DNA of 64,000 nucleotides from Diadophis punctatus similis (lineage: Eukaryota > Chordata > Lepidosauria > Squamata > Dipsadidae). This document shows, in pieces, positions 1 to 13,100 of the stretch. A program made the position numbers and the translations under genes. Within the stretch, counting starts at the first letter, position 1. Each line of letters begins with the position of its first letter. The DNA lies in the NCBI GenBank assembly GCA_023053685.1, contig JALIGW010000005.1, positions 23,500,001-23,564,000 of the forward strand. Direction: 5' to 3'. The notes beneath the pieces are model-generated. The model was not told the DNA's origin and did no database searches. It saw only the letters and a program-made list of their open reading frames with translations.

Positions 1-1253
1 CCATCATCATGGTACAGATGCACGTTAAATATACACTGAATTATCTCGAGGCTTAAATACCTATCCCAAAATCAGCAGTTTTATCCAGTACCCAGAATCC
101 ATTTTCAAGTGTAAAAGAGTCTCAAGAATATTTCTTATTAAGTATTTATTTCAGTTCTATAACATGTTAGTCATCTGTCCCAGAATTACAATTCTGGTTA
201 GAGAAGTCTTCAGATAAATTGTACTAACACAAGTGATTTCTTCTTTGTAATACACAAAAATATAGTTAGCCACAACTGTATATCCTAACTCACTGTACTG
301 TAATGTTAAATGCCTGTTTTCCAAGACAGTGTATAGATTTTCAAATAGCTTTTAAAGTACTGTATATTGAAGACCATTTTAATTAGAAATGGTGTGAAAT
401 TTCTATCGTAATGCATTTTTCAAACTTTTCAATCTTCTCAGTTTTTATGTATCTCTGTGTGTGCAAGTATACATATATAAACATCTGCAAGCACCCAACA
501 ATGCCCATGAGGCTCACACTTTGATGATTGGTTTCCACCAATACAGCACAAGGTGCTTGTCCTTTTCTTACTCTGTGGTGCGACAGACCATATAGCCACA
601 AAACGTATAGGTAGCTTTATAGTTCCATAACACCCAGTTCAGATGCTTACTTACCATTTATACTATGTTTTCATGTGGAGAATAGCAAGTAACTCAGCAT
701 GGGATAGGAGTTTTACTTTTTAAAAACATTACTGTAGCAGTCATATTTCAAAAAAATATTTTTTACAAATAGCTGTGCACAGTAACAAAAATGCATTGTT
801 CCATACTAAAAGAAACACCACGCAGTAAAATATTTTGCGAAAACCCATTAACATTGGTTTGAGAGTACAGTGTTTAGCATTTACAAAGACTAGATTCCTA
901 TAGCGGTACTGTTTTGAGTTAAGCTACATATTTAGATTGAAAAACAGCAGAACAGCTAGATGGCAACAAGGAGACAGACAACTCATTCTGTTGTTGTTGT
1001 TGCAGCTCTCTGGTAATAGACACGTGACTCTGCCGTGCCATCACTTTTAACTCTTCATCTCCATATGTCCACTGATTTTATAAAAATAATTTAATCAGTT
1101 CTTATATCGGGCTGTTGCATGCCAAGAAATTTGAAGAATTCAACACTTCAAAAACATTTTTATATTTACCTGCCTTCCTCTTACGCTGAACGTTTTGTTC
1201 ATTAGTTTAATGCATGGTGACTAAATACGTAGCTCTGTAATTAGCTATAATAG
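1..1253. other. Intergenic AT-rich DNA, nothing recognised
   Basis: This AT-rich stretch lies beyond the 3' end of FANK1. I see no convincing coding exon, RNA gene or known repeat in it. Short open frames here lack family resemblance or splice context. Confidence 0.5.
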
Positions 1254-1302
1254 AAAAGGTAAAGGCTTCCCCTGTCCACTCGCATCTGACTCTTGTGGAC
1301 AG
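1254..1302 (-). mobile_element. Sauria SINE / BovB-type 3' tail fragment
   Basis: The segment reads, on the minus strand, like the end of Sauria SINEs and BovB LINEs, whose shared tail finishes in GGGGAACCTTTACCTTTACC-type sequence. Here the plus strand shows AAGGTAAAGGCTTCCCCTG followed by a degraded 'actcgcatctgactct' portion. It is a short, degenerate piece directly left of a CR1 scrap. Confidence 0.5.
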
Positions 1303-1317
1303 TTTAACAGATTTAAC

Positions 1318-1468
1318 AGATTAACAGAGTTGGAAGGGACCTTGCAGGTCATCTAGTCCAACCCCCTGCCCAAGCAGGAGACCCTACATCTGCCTCTACC
1401 TAGGATCAAGCTCACAACCTCCTGATTGTGAGGCAAGAGTTCCACCTTTAGGCCACAGGAGACAGTGT
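1318..1468 (-). mobile_element. CR1 LINE 3' fragment
   Basis: GTTGGAAGGGACCTTGCAGG followed by 'catctagtccaacccc' is the highly recognisable reverse-complemented 3' region of amniote CR1 LINEs. The same motif recurs at 10790 and 55765. The copy is non-coding and short. Confidence 0.8.
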
Positions 1469-3756
1469 TTATCTCAGTTTCTTAGCCGAGGGAGCCTTCA
1501 TTATCTGAAGATACACTCATCTCCAATCATAAAGGACCACACTTAAGAGAGCAGAATTCTAGTGCATTTTATGAAAATGGCAAATTGTGAGTTCATCTAC
1601 CCCAGTACTATCTACACTGATCACTTAGATTTCTGAGAGAGAAGTAAGTTATTTCCAATTTGTCTGTCTAAAATGTATTGAATTTCCCATGCCTCTATGT
1701 AAATGTGGGCTCTTTCATCTGCTGTCACTTTATTGTCAGAAAGTCTCTACCATTTATTTTCTCCCCTGCTAACTAGCAAAACAGCAATTCAAGGCTTATT
1801 TCATTAGCAGCATGGATTACTGACCTACCATCCAAAGGATATCATTAAAATTATTTTACAGTAGTCCAAACAGCAGCTGGGAAGCATAAGATAAATGAAT
1901 TTGTCCTTGGTTTAGCAAGTTTATAAAAAATAACTGCATTTTTTATTGACAGAGCTACATTTATTTTTTCCTTTCTCTTAAAAATACTTAACCAATTGAA
2001 TCCCTATATTTTACATCTTTCCTCTTATTATAAATTGACCAATAGTATCCTCTGTTAATACATAAAACTGCTTCCAGTTCCCAGACCTTTGGGTCATTCC
2101 AATTGTATATGCAACATGGTATTTTCCAAAGTCACTAATCTTTGCTTCCTAATAAAGAGAACCAGTACCAAATGATCTTTATTTTTTTGGTGCATAATTT
2201 AACTTTTCCAATTATTATGCTCTGTATCTAGGCAACAAGAGCAGTGATGCCTATGAAGAAACCAGGTAAAAATATCCATATCTCAAAATAAAGTAAAATG
2301 GAATTATCTAGAAAACAATTTGCTTTATAAACCTTGCATATGTTACAATGTAATAATTGATATTTTAATTTATAAGGCATTTGGAAAATATTAATGTAAT
2401 ATTTATGCTAAGTAGGAAGACTTATTGATGATTGTAGAACTTAGTTTTTAAAAATGAGATTTGGCAAGTGCTATTAGGATTCTTTATATTTCCTTCCTCT
2501 TGAATAGCTGTAGGTTTTCCGAGAACGTTGACCCTCCGTTCTCCATGAAAATTAATTCTATTTGTCACTCAAAATAAATTTGTAATTGCTTATTAAAAAG
2601 ATGACATTTATTTCATCTAGCAAGAATCCCAGGAAGACACTGTCTAAAAAAATATTGAACTATGTAAGATTTATTCTTTCTTTGGTACTATATTAATTCC
2701 CCATCATTTTTTCCTATTTATAAAAAAAGTGGAAGCAAAACTATTTAAGAGATATAACCTTCAGTTAGAAGACACTATGCATTCTTAGTGGCCCAATCTA
2801 ACAGGCATTGTAAACCTGTGGTTGTGTACCACTGCATGAGAAATAAGGTAATTCTGTGTAGGTAACAGTTAATATTGGGCCTCACATGTGCAATGTGCAT
2901 AACGTAAGTTAGGCAGGGGTCAAATGCATATCACAACCAAAATCAGCAGATGATCCAGTCAATTTGATCTTATCTAGCATTATATACGTAAGTGAGAAGA
3001 AACACAGTTCTATGTGTCTGTTACTAAGTACATTATTCCTTGTCACAAAAGGAGTCAATAAAAGTATCAGTAAACTTAAGAGCATCTTTTTCTTAATTAC
3101 AACAAAGCATATCAATGATTTTAAGTTTACAGCTGGAGTTGTAACATTACTATTTCCTGAAACCAGATCTTCCTCCTTAGTTTCTCAACAGGATATTTGT
3201 AGACCTCATCTTGACCAAAGCAGGTGCCTAGCCCAATCTGTGATGTTTTCAATGGATGGCAGCAGAGCCATCCATCATGGCTTTGTTGGTCTGCATTGGG
3301 GCATCTTAGGATATGTAGGATGTTAAGTCATCTTATCGGGCCCCCCAAACAGTTGGGAACTACTCCAGCTTGAGAGAAAATCTCATGCCATTGGAAGCTG
3401 TGCTTTGGGGGTGGAAGGGGTGGTGGTTTGGACATGATAATCTCCATACCTGGAGGTTATGGCTTTAGAAAGAGGCAGTTCTCCAGCCCTCATGTTTTCA
3501 AAAGATTATTTGGTATGGTCATGGTCCTGCTGGACTTGTTTTCTGATGAAGAGGAAGAAAAAGAACTAGAAGCATCTAGGAATAATAAACGTGGTGGGAT
3601 TGATTCCAACACTATTGTAGCCAATTACTCCCACTTCACTCTGACTGAAGCAGATCCAGTAAGAATCCCTGCCTGCACCCTCTATCTGCCTCTCTTAAAC
3701 CTATTCTTAAACCTAGTCGTGAACAGAGGTGTGTTTTAAAGATACAACAGTCAAAG
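1469..3756. other. Intergenic AT-rich DNA, nothing recognised
   Basis: About 2.3 kb without a supported gene. Open frames here (for example 2964-3326 and 3428-3739, plus strand) have no recognisable domain and no splice context, and I treat them as chance. Confidence 0.45.
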
Positions 3757-3998
3757 GAGCCGAGGTGGCGCAGTGGTTAAAAGCAGCACTGCAACCTTCA
3801 GCTGATTGCTAGTTCAGCAGTTCAGCTGTTCAAATCTCACCAGGCTCAAGGTTGACTCAGCCTTCCATCCTTCCGAGGTGGGTAAAATGAGGACCCAGAT
3901 TGTTGGGGGCAATATGCTGAACTCTGTAAACCGCTTAGAGAGGGCTGGAAAGCACTATGAAGCGGTATATACAGTAAGTCTAAGTGCTATTGCTAAAG
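3757..3998 (+). mobile_element. tRNA-derived SINE with L2-type tail
   Basis: The copy starts with a tRNA-like head: an A-box-like TGGCGCAGTGG and a B-box-like GTTCAAATC. It continues into a conserved body, 'ccttccatccttccgaggtgggtaaaatgagg', and ends in GCGGTATATACAGTAAGTC and 'tgctattgct'. The tail resembles L2/MIR 3' ends, so L2 enzymes probably mobilised it. Further copies lie at 5765, 38384, 46126, 51119 and 58755. Confidence 0.85.
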
Positions 3999-4224
3999 GT
4001 TGACTGACCAAAAATCAGGTCAACAGGAAAGTAGACTCTAAGAAGCAATGAACAAGTTGTTCATTTGGATAAAGCATGAGCACTGCTGATTGTTTTAGGC
4101 CGCTGTCATTACCTCCTTAATGCAAACATTTTCCTGGGACCGCATAGCTATTGTGTGAATCCAAAAAAAGCTGGGACATCTTTAAGGTGTTGGCAAGTGC
4201 AAGAAGCACCCTCAAACTCTACTT

Positions 4225-4350
4225 CAGGGGTGTCAAACTTGCGTTGTCACATCATCACATGACGTATTGCGACTTCCCCCTCCCTTCGCTAAACCGGGGG
4301 TGGGTGGGGCCAGCACGTGATGCATCCGGCCCGCGAGTTTGATACCCCTG
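4225..4350. mobile_element. hAT MITE, CAGGGGTGTCAAAC family
   Basis: A 126-bp element bounded by inverted termini CAGGGGTGTCAAACTT and its complement ending in GATACCCCTG. Flanking octamers (ctctactt, gtctacct) are a degraded 8-bp duplication, as expected of hAT transposons. It is the same family as 37752-37886, which has a perfect duplication. Confidence 0.75.
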
Positions 4351-5764
4351 GTCTACCTGAACCACATTTTCTACTTTAGATACAAATAATTTTACATCCC
4401 CATTAATAATTGAGAACTGGTAGGATAATGCTCTTGACTGGTACATAACAAATGCCTATGAACTACTTTCGGAACTACAATTAATGTAAAAAGAAAAAAA
4501 AGAATAGACACAGACTGTGTCCAGTTCTGGATACCACAGTTCCAAAAAAGGACAACAGCAAATTGGAATGAGTTCAAAAGAGAGATACAAAGATGTTGAA
4601 GACTGTGGAAACAAGCCCAATATACAACAGTTAAAAGATCTGAGAAAGACTGACGAGAGATAACGACCGTTCTTCGGATATCTAAAAGGAGGATTTTCTA
4701 CTCCGCCAAAGCGTTGGACTGGAACCTGTGATCCTTGAAACATTTTCACATTAAATGAAATCAATTATTCCATTTAATGTGTGTAGGGTTATTTTAACAA
4801 AATCATTCTATACACTATAAATGTATATTAGAATGCAATGCATTCATTTTTATGAAATACATCTCTACAATGGTTACAATTATATTTGCTTTACTTGATA
4901 TACAACATTATATTACAGTTTGTCTTCTTTCTGTCCAGACTTTATACAGATTATTACAGTATGTCAATATGTTTCGATATTAGGACACTATATATTCCTT
5001 TAAGCATTTTATATCAAATAAATTGTAAATACACATTTAGTTATCTGTTTTTTTATTAAATGATTTTCCAAATTGAGATTTATTGAGGAAATAAATGTTT
5101 ATTTACTCTGCAGTTCAAATAGGGCATACTTTACAAATCAACATATTTAACTAAGAATAAAGATTTTTGTTTTACATTTAAGAATTCAATCGTATATAGA
5201 CTTATTGAGGAATAAATCTCTTTAAAGTCAGTAATTTTTAATCCATATTGCAGTTATTTAATAAGTATGGCCTCAGAATGTTAGAAAAAAAGTAGTTCGG
5301 CAGCTAAATTTATCAATTTCTTCTTTGGCAGAGAAGACATCACACTGAGCATTTCTTATATTGTTCACTTGATAAATAAGACAATATTTGTTGGGTCAAA
5401 ATTCTATGCAACTCAGAGTGCATAGAGGTTCTGGATCACAGTACATGTCTTCAGAATAAAATATTAAGTCTTCTTGAAAATTATGCCATATACAGTATAC
5501 AGCTACAAAAATAAGATGGAAAATAAGTCTAAAGCAACTATTTCATTAGAAGCTAAAGATACATTTGTTTTATATACTAAACAAATTCTCGATGCTGATT
5601 GCTGTGTTCACAACAAAGATTGAAAGGAAGCTTAGAAATCAACTACTATCCTTTTATCATTCTGAAAATATATATGAAAATAATCACATCATTTCAATTG
5701 CAGGAAGATGAGAAACAATAGGTTTCTGCTAACAGGTAAGACACTAAGTTAACTTTTTATTCAA
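4351..5764. other. Intergenic AT-rich DNA, nothing recognised
   Basis: No gene, RNA or clear repeat was recognised in this AT-rich interval. Confidence 0.4.
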
Positions 5765-5995
5765 TATAGCAATAGCACTTTACTTATATACCGCTTCATA
5801 GTGCTTTACAGCCCTCTCTAAGCGGTTTACAGAGTTCAGCATATTGCCCCCAACAATCTGGGTCCTCATTTTACCGACCTCGGAAGGATGGAAGGCTGAG
5901 TCAACCTTGAGCCTAGTGAGATTTGAACAGCTGAACTGCTGAACTAGCAGTCAGCCTGCAGTCGCAGCATTTAACCACTGCACCACCTCAGCTCT
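5765..5995 (-). mobile_element. tRNA-derived SINE with L2-type tail
   Basis: Reverse-oriented full-length copy of the SINE at 3757. The tail side shows 'atagcaatagcac' and 'ttatataccgcttcatagtgc'. The body carries the CAACAATCTGGGTCCTCA block, and the tRNA-like head ends in 'ccactgcaccacctcagc'. Confidence 0.85.
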
Positions 5996-8009
5996 TAATA
6001 TGAAGATCTTAATGGACACGGAGTAAAATTAAAATGTAATTACAGCGTTATCAGCCTGAAGGAAGACAAATGTTTATTAAGCTACTGATATTGTTTATGC
6101 TATTCATATATTATGATGATGATGATGATGATGATGATGATGTATATAAATTTGCTGCTGCTGTTAAGATCTTGACTGAGGGAACAATAAATTTCTCAGT
6201 CATAGTAAATCTTTGCTACTGTGATTGAAACAATGATTAAAGTCATCAGGACAAATGGATTTATCAGACATATTTATTTCTCTGAAGTAGAAAACAGGAT
6301 TACATAGCAGGAGGAGAAAAATCCATCCCTGAATTTCCTCTGCTGCTTATTGGCTATATCCTGTAGCTATCTACGTCTACAGGGATGCTTTGACCTCAGA
6401 AAGCCTGAGAAGGATCTCAAGTTCTCTCACCTCTGTACATGAAAATAATTCAGACCAGCTAGATAGCCACTCTAAATTTATTTCCTCTTACTGCTTTGCA
6501 ATCAAACTGGAATCCAACATCAACTAAAAAGCCTCAGGCTTCCTATCCCTCCTGCGCAGAGTTGTTGTGAACTTGTTTTATACCATCACCACCATATGGG
6601 GCTGCTGTTTCTAAAAATCTCCATATGGCGGATGTCATTTATAATGCTGCAGAATATTCAAAAGGATATTATACAAAGTGTATTAATAAGTATGAAAGCA
6701 CCCTTCTTGGAAGGATAGAAGTAGTAATGTCCCTGGAAGGCTGGACTCAGCTGTTGGAGACTTATCCAGACAATACTGCACAATTCATAGACAACAATTT
6801 GGCTGAGACTGCCCCAGAAGCAAAGTTCATGTAGAGAATACCCCAAAAAACCTTCAAGCAGCCTAACTGAGCCTACTAGAAGTCAGTTCTGTTTCAGAGT
6901 TTTGAAGAGAAGAAAAAACAGCAGAGGTCAACAAAGAGAAATCTAGAGGCAGGACACCTGCTTGATTACTTTGAGTTCTTAGTTTGAATCTGTTCTGATT
7001 TTTCTATCCCTAAATGCTCAAGGGACTGGGCAGAATAAATGTCCCCAGGTTCTCTACATCCTTGGAGAGTCTAGTGTTTGCTTTATGTTACTCACTAATC
7101 AGCTCTACCCATTTGTGTCTACAAGTCTCTGCCAAAGTGATACTTGTTCAGGTATTATAAGAAATTCAAAATCATAACAATATTTTTAAAATCAGCCACA
7201 CTGGTTCTATTACATCACACGTTTTAAATTGTAATTGTGAACCTTGACCTGCCCAGAAAAGCTATAGTAGATCTTTACAAGATTAGAAAAAGTTTGGGTT
7301 TTAAACTATTTCCTATTTATGTGCTTGGTGTTCTATAATCTGATCTATCTTGCATCACTGATCCAATCTAGAACAAGATACTTTGAAGGATTCTTTCATG
7401 TTGCTTATGTTAAAGAACAACAATTGAGGTAAATGCATATCCAATTACTATGGCAGAATCTAAATTTAATGAAGGGTGTGTTTACGTTGTAACATGGAAA
7501 TTTGGCTCAAATTCTGGCATAAAAGAAGAGTTTCCTAACTGTTTCCAATGTTGGGTTATCTTTTAAGAATAAATACGGAATCCTAAAGTACAAGAGATAT
7601 TCAGTTGAATGAAGCTTAGCTGTAATAGTAATGTTAATTTGTTTTAGCAAATGCAGTTTGAGGCAACAAATTGAATTGGGAGATAAATGAGAATGGGCCA
7701 ATTATTTTTCCAACTGTTTCATTTCCATTTTATAACTTCCTATATTTATCTCTATTCCTTTGTAGAGGCACCAAGAGAACAAGGGGATGATGCTTTACTG
7801 CAAAAATGTTATGAGAAACTTAGATGCCTCCTTACATTATTATGCTCTTCTGGTTAGAAAGAGCAATCCTGAAGATTGGTATAAATAGTTCTACATTAGA
7901 ATCTCCAAGAGATCCAAATTCTTTTCTGGAACCTGTCAGTAGAAAAGAAAAAGAAGTAGCAGCAATATTTTTTTCTTTCCAACAGGTAATTTTCTTTCTA
8001 GCTCTAGAG
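5996..8009. other. Intergenic DNA with a short GAT repeat
   Basis: The only simple structure is a GAT trinucleotide tract of about ten units at 6113-6142. A 69-codon plus-strand frame at 6625-6834 has no recognisable homology, and I do not call it. Confidence 0.4.
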
Positions 8010-8337
8010 TAGGGACGTCAAACTCAATTTCACTGAGAGCCGCATCAGGGTTGTGTTTGACCTTGGAGGGCCGGGTGGGCATGGATGGACGTGGCCAGCT
8101 CAACATCACTCGTGTCAGGGGCGCCTGTGAAGGCCCGAGTGCTGTGCCAGCTAAAATGGGCTCCCAAGCTCCGTTTTCGGCTGTGATGGCCTCCGCATGC
8201 AGCCCTCCCAAGCTCCATTTTTGCTAGCAAAGGCATTGCGGGCCAATCCTTCACTGTTTCCAGGGCGGCCCCGCCGGCCAGTTCTAAGCACCCCACAGGC
8301 CAGATCTGGGCCCCGGGCCTTGAGTTTGACACCCCTG
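8010..8337. mobile_element. hAT MITE, CAGGGGTGTCAAAC family, longer variant
   Basis: The left end TAGGGACGTCAAACTC pairs with the right end GAGTTTGACACCCCTG. Flanking octamers ctctagag and ctctatag are a near-match 8-bp duplication. The GC-rich interior is far richer in CpG than the surroundings and has no recognisable transposase. Confidence 0.7.
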
Positions 8338-10054
8338 CTCTATAGGTTAGAAAATTTCTCTTTCCCTTGTCTGGATTATAGCACAGCCTCTCCTAGTATA
8401 CTGATGGTTGGTCCACTTACCTATCTCTATTTTCTTTCTTTGACATCAGAGATCCAAAATTGGAGAACTGAGGTTTTAAATAAATTCTTATGAGCTGTAT
8501 ATGGCAGTTTCAAGGTTGAATCTCCTCCATGGTTGGTCCTCCCTCTCCTTGCCCCAGAGAATGAAATTTATCCTATTCTATAGTCATAATCTCTCTAAGC
8601 CCATAAGACTATACCTTAAATTGCATTGTGCATTGCATTTCATAAAGCAAAACAAAATATAGGTAGAAAATATGCCCAGCCAAATTTTATGAGTAGGTTT
8701 GAGACTCAAATGTTTGTGAAAAAAATGGCAGCATTTTTTCCATTGACATTAGAATATAGGAAGAAAACTGGTTATGAACCCATTTCTAGTTCATTAGATC
8801 AAAATCATTACTGAATCCAAATGGAAATCCCAGTAGATTTCAAATGGCTTGTGGATGTCAGGCTTTAACAGAAATATTAGAAATGTACAGTAACTGGTTA
8901 CATTCATTCTCACCTTTAAACAGGAATATAGCCTTTGGAGAACACTCTACATAAAGATACAAATTCAATTTAGCCATGTAAGAACAAATTCATTTTTTCA
9001 ATAAAAAACATTAATTGATTTCATTAATGATTTACAATTGCAAATTGTATTTTACAATACAATTCCAAACATCTAACCAGAATTTCCATTTAAATTCAAT
9101 TAAATATATTCAGAGAGAGGTCTGAACAGTCTAATGCCCTAACAGAGCACTCCAATGAATGTTTACTCAGAGATAAATCCCACTATAGTCAATAGTATTG
9201 TCTCAGTCTTAAGTGTCTGTTAGGATGGCATGCTTATTATGGGGACTGTGATTTCTGCTTCAACTGCCTCTCTATATATGGCCAAGTTACAACTACTAAA
9301 CTCCTGGCTGATGTAAAGCTGCACTAGCCTTAAATACTCAGAATTATATGAGCAGTCTTTAGGATTGTGTTCAAGATCCTGACCATGAGCTATTCCCTAC
9401 TTTGTCAATTGTTATTCTCAGTGTGTTCCATTGCAGAAAACCTGTTACACTAAAACCCTGCACTGCAACTCCCTGGCATTGGTTGCTTTGATAAACTGGT
9501 TGTTACAGTTTGCCCTTGGCTGCTTGGTTCTTGAGAAAACAGGATCCAGGTGGCTGGAGGGAGGGGCAGGGGGGAAATAAGCATATGAGAGGAGCAGGAG
9601 CAGGGTGATTTAAATTTTTTTTTATTTTGCTGTGTCCTAGACATATTCCTTTAATGGCATCTACTATTTCCAAGCAGAAACTGTTTTCATTGACATTAAT
9701 CAGGATCATGGTTGAGAAAAGAGTTAGTGCCCAGATTCCATAGCTCCTATCCAGCTAATGAAAAATTCAAGCGGGACATATCATGTGACAAACTCCACAC
9801 TGAGTTGTGCTAATTATAATTAGCATTTGGGTTTTAAAATCAATCTCCAAAGGCTAGAACATAGTATTACTATAAAAACATCATTTTTAAAAAGACAGTT
9901 TTAAAATTCAGATAAATGTAAAATGCCAGAGAAAATCCTCAAGAAGGAAACATTTTAATCAAAGTGTCCAAGAATGATTTTAAAAAAAACTTACAGGAAA
10001 AAAGAAAACAAGCAGAAATCAATCTTCATAGTCTCACCTTCCTGGAAAAAAAGA
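8338..10054. other. Region just 3' of FANK1, includes its probable 3' UTR
   Basis: The FANK1 stop codon is at 10055-10057, so the 3' UTR must extend leftwards into this interval. A minus-strand ATTAAA at 9954-9959, about 100 bp past the stop, is a possible polyadenylation signal but is unproven. No other gene was recognised. Confidence 0.4.
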
Positions 10055-10156
10055 TTAAGATGCACTTTCTTCAAATAACTGTGAAGAGGTACATGCAAGA
10101 TCAACAGCTGTATTGCTTAATTGCTTTTTCTTTTCTTCTATTATTGAAACCACACT
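10055..10156 (-). CDS. FANK1: FANK1 exon 11 (terminal coding exon)
   Basis: The exon follows a TTTTTTTTAG acceptor and encodes residues 324-356. It begins [12 protein letters not shown], matching the start of the last human exon (SVVSLLEERKKKQ), then diverges completely and ends at TAA (10057-10055). The tail after the lysine cluster is about a dozen residues longer than the mammalian one and lacks its cysteine-ending terminus. It sits only 92 nt from exon 10. Confidence 0.85.
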   Translation of the reverse strand, partial: SVVSIIEEKKKQLSNTAVDLACTSSQLFEESAS

Positions 10157-13100
10157 CTAAAAAAAAGAAAAAAATAGCAAGTTAATCACCAGAGGATAAA
10201 GAATGTTTAAAAAACTAGAAATGATTAATTCAAGAAAGAGATTCCTACCTGTCTGTTCAAGCCTTTGGCCATGTCCAGAGCGCCCTTACCAAACTGAAAA
10301 ATAACACATCAAACAAATGACACATTCAGCTTACCCTTTAAGTACTTATGTAGTTAGGTATTGTATGCAGTGAAAGAAATGTAATACCTCATTTTTAATA
10401 TCAGGATCTGCTCCCTTCTCTAATAATAATGCAACCAAATCTTCATGATTATTTAAAGCTGCCACCTATAAGACAAGGAAAGAAATATATGTCGTTTAAT
10501 AATACATGTTTTTCAGTAACTGGGGAACTTATTGGGGATTTTTTGCACAAGACAAAATACATATTAAATGCCACTTGCATATAAACTCTCTCTGAATCTC
10601 ATGTGCTGTTTGCCTTTTGCAATGAAAATATGCAAAGGTGCTAATGTGTTGAAAATAAATATGTTCATTGAATGAGATCTTACATGAGGGATTCCTTCAA
10701 TTTCTTACCTAGCAAATTTGCGATATGAAAAGCACTCAAAGAATCTACTGACAAACCTCTATATTGTTATCTTTCAATCAAAATAGAGCTGGAAGGGACC
10801 TTGGATGTCTTCTAGTCCAACCCTCTGCCCAAGCAGGAGACCCTATACCAGTGATGGCGAACCTTTTTTGGTTCGCGTGCCAAAAGGGGGTCGTGGGGGC
10901 CGCGCACGTGTGCTACACCCATAATTCCATGCGCCCCCGCACATGCGCGCATGACCCTCCCCTCCCAGCACACGATGGCACGTCCGTTTTTCGCTCTCCC
11001 CAGTCTTCAGAGCTTTTCTAGGAACCTGGGGAGGGCGAAAACAGCCTCCCCCCCCCCTAGAGGCCAGAAATGGCCCATTTGCCAAGTTCCGGTTGAACCG
11101 GGAGGCCCATTGTTTTGCTCTCCCCAAGCTCCAGAGCCTTTCTAGGGACCTGGGGAAGGCAAAAATGGCCTCCCCCCCCCGGAGGTCCTCTGGAGGCTGG
11201 AAACGTTCCATTTGCCAACTTCCGGTTGAACCGCAAGTTCCATTTTTTTTTTTTGCTCTCCCCAGGCTTCAGAGCCTTTCTAGGAGCCTGGGGAGGACGA
11301 AAACGGCCTTCTCCCACCCCCCACCCCCCGGAGGCCAGAAATGGCCCATTTCCCAACTTCTTCAAGTGACCTGAGCTTGAGTGCCCACCTATATGGCTCC
11401 GTGTGCCACTTGTGGCACGCATGCCATAGGTTCGCCATCACGGCCCTATACCATTTCAGATAGGTGGCTGTCAGTCTTTTCTTAAAATCCTCCAGTGATG
11501 AAGTACCTATAACTTCTGAGGGCAAGCTGTTCCACTGGTTAATTGTCCTCACTGTTAGGAAGTTTTTCCTTAATTCCAGGTTGTTTCTCTCCTTGATTAG
11601 TTTCCATCCACTGTTTCTTGTCTTGCTTTTTGGTGCTTTGGAAAATAAGTTAACCCCCTCTTCTTTGAGGCAGCCCCTCAAATATTGGAATACTGCTATC
11701 ATGTCACCCCTTAGTCCTTCTTTTCTCTAGATTGGCCATACCCAATTCTTGCAACCGTTCTTCATATGTTTTTGTCTCCAGGTCCTTGATCATCTTAGTT
11801 GCTCTTCTTTGCACTTTTTCCAAAGTCTCAACATCTTTTTTCTAATGTGGTGACCAAAACTGGATGCAGTATTCCAGCGTGGTCTTACTAAGGCTTTATA
11901 AAGCGGTACTAAATGTTGCTGAAATACTTAACGTATGCAGGTATGTACCTAATGTCACTAGAAATTGAGATCATTACATTGGACTTGACTTTTTGGTGAG
12001 GCTTTATTTAATAGACAAAACAGTACATATGGGAAGAGTGTTTTAATTCCAAATGGAATATTCTTCTTCATGAACTTCTCATCAATTGCCATTTCTTTTT
12101 TGTTGGTGTATATATCCCACAGTTGTTTCTCTGCATAGTTTCCCTCACAGAAAAGGTTCAAAAGAAATAGAATTCTCCAGAGAACAAATACACAACTCTC
12201 TTCAGTGAAAATCAGTGTTTGCATTCTGTCAATAAATGCTGTTATATAAGGACAACTGAGATAATATAGGCATTATCTAATATTAAAATGTTATTCTAGA
12301 GAAATCAACAAGATTTCATCCTTTTCTGCCTTGGGCATAAGCACAGTATCATATTCTTGACTGCTGCTTGCTCTGTTGCCTTTCAATTTTGTGTTTCTTC
12401 CAAAGACAGAGAAACAGGCAAGAATGGCCAATTTCCTGCATAAATGGCAGGCCAGCAGTGGAATGAGACAACTTGCCACAGCCAATTTACTACGGCCAAC
12501 TCGCCACTGCTAACTTGCCACGGGACAATTTAACAATTCTATTTAATTATTTAAAATTAAAACATATTTTAATTTTTGCCATTCACATTTCATTCTGTTC
12601 CCCCCTTTTACATCTTTTCTTTAGTGATTCTATTCCATCATTTCTTTGATATTAATAACTCAGTGAGTTGTCCTGTGGCGAGTTGGCTGTGGCAAATTGT
12701 CATAGAGTCGGCCGGCAGACTCAGTAGCAAGAAAATCTTAGGATTTCATTGTGGCAAATTTGGGCACTCAACAAAAAAACTGAACAGAAATCATTAATGT
12801 ATTTTCTTGTTCAATATGAGTATTTCCAAATACATATCTGATTCCATTTATATGTTCCCTTTGTAGTATACGTTTAAAACATATGTATGTTCCTAAAAAT
12901 GTAATTTGCAAGATCATTATACTCATCTATTCTCCAGCAACTGAGAATATATTATATAAGTATATTGAATTCCACTGCTTTCTAAGAATTCTGTCGACAA
13001 TTTTATAGAGGTAGTAAAATAGGCCTCTATAGGAGGGAACTAGATATTAATCAGCAATCAGAATTTGGCAGTACTATACTGTACGTGCTTCCTCTTCCCC

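Noticed and set aside
3757..3850. Possible tRNA genes at SINE heads (also 5900-5995, 38540-38621, 51260-51350)
   Set aside because: A- and B-box-like words are present, but the stems do not close as a tRNA and each runs into the same SINE body, so these are SINE promoters.
6625..6834. 69-codon plus-strand frame (MADVIYNAAEYSKG...)
   Set aside because: There is no recognisable family, splice context or repeat; its length is compatible with chance.
1..9950. 3' end of ADAM12, expected tail-to-tail with FANK1 in mammals
   Set aside because: No coding similarity was seen. Long unique AT-rich sequence could be a 3' UTR, but nothing in the sequence proves it.
11093..11374. Overlapping frames with repeated 'FSRSLGRTK'-type residues
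   Set aside because: They are translations of GC-rich tandem units in a non-coding hAT MITE.
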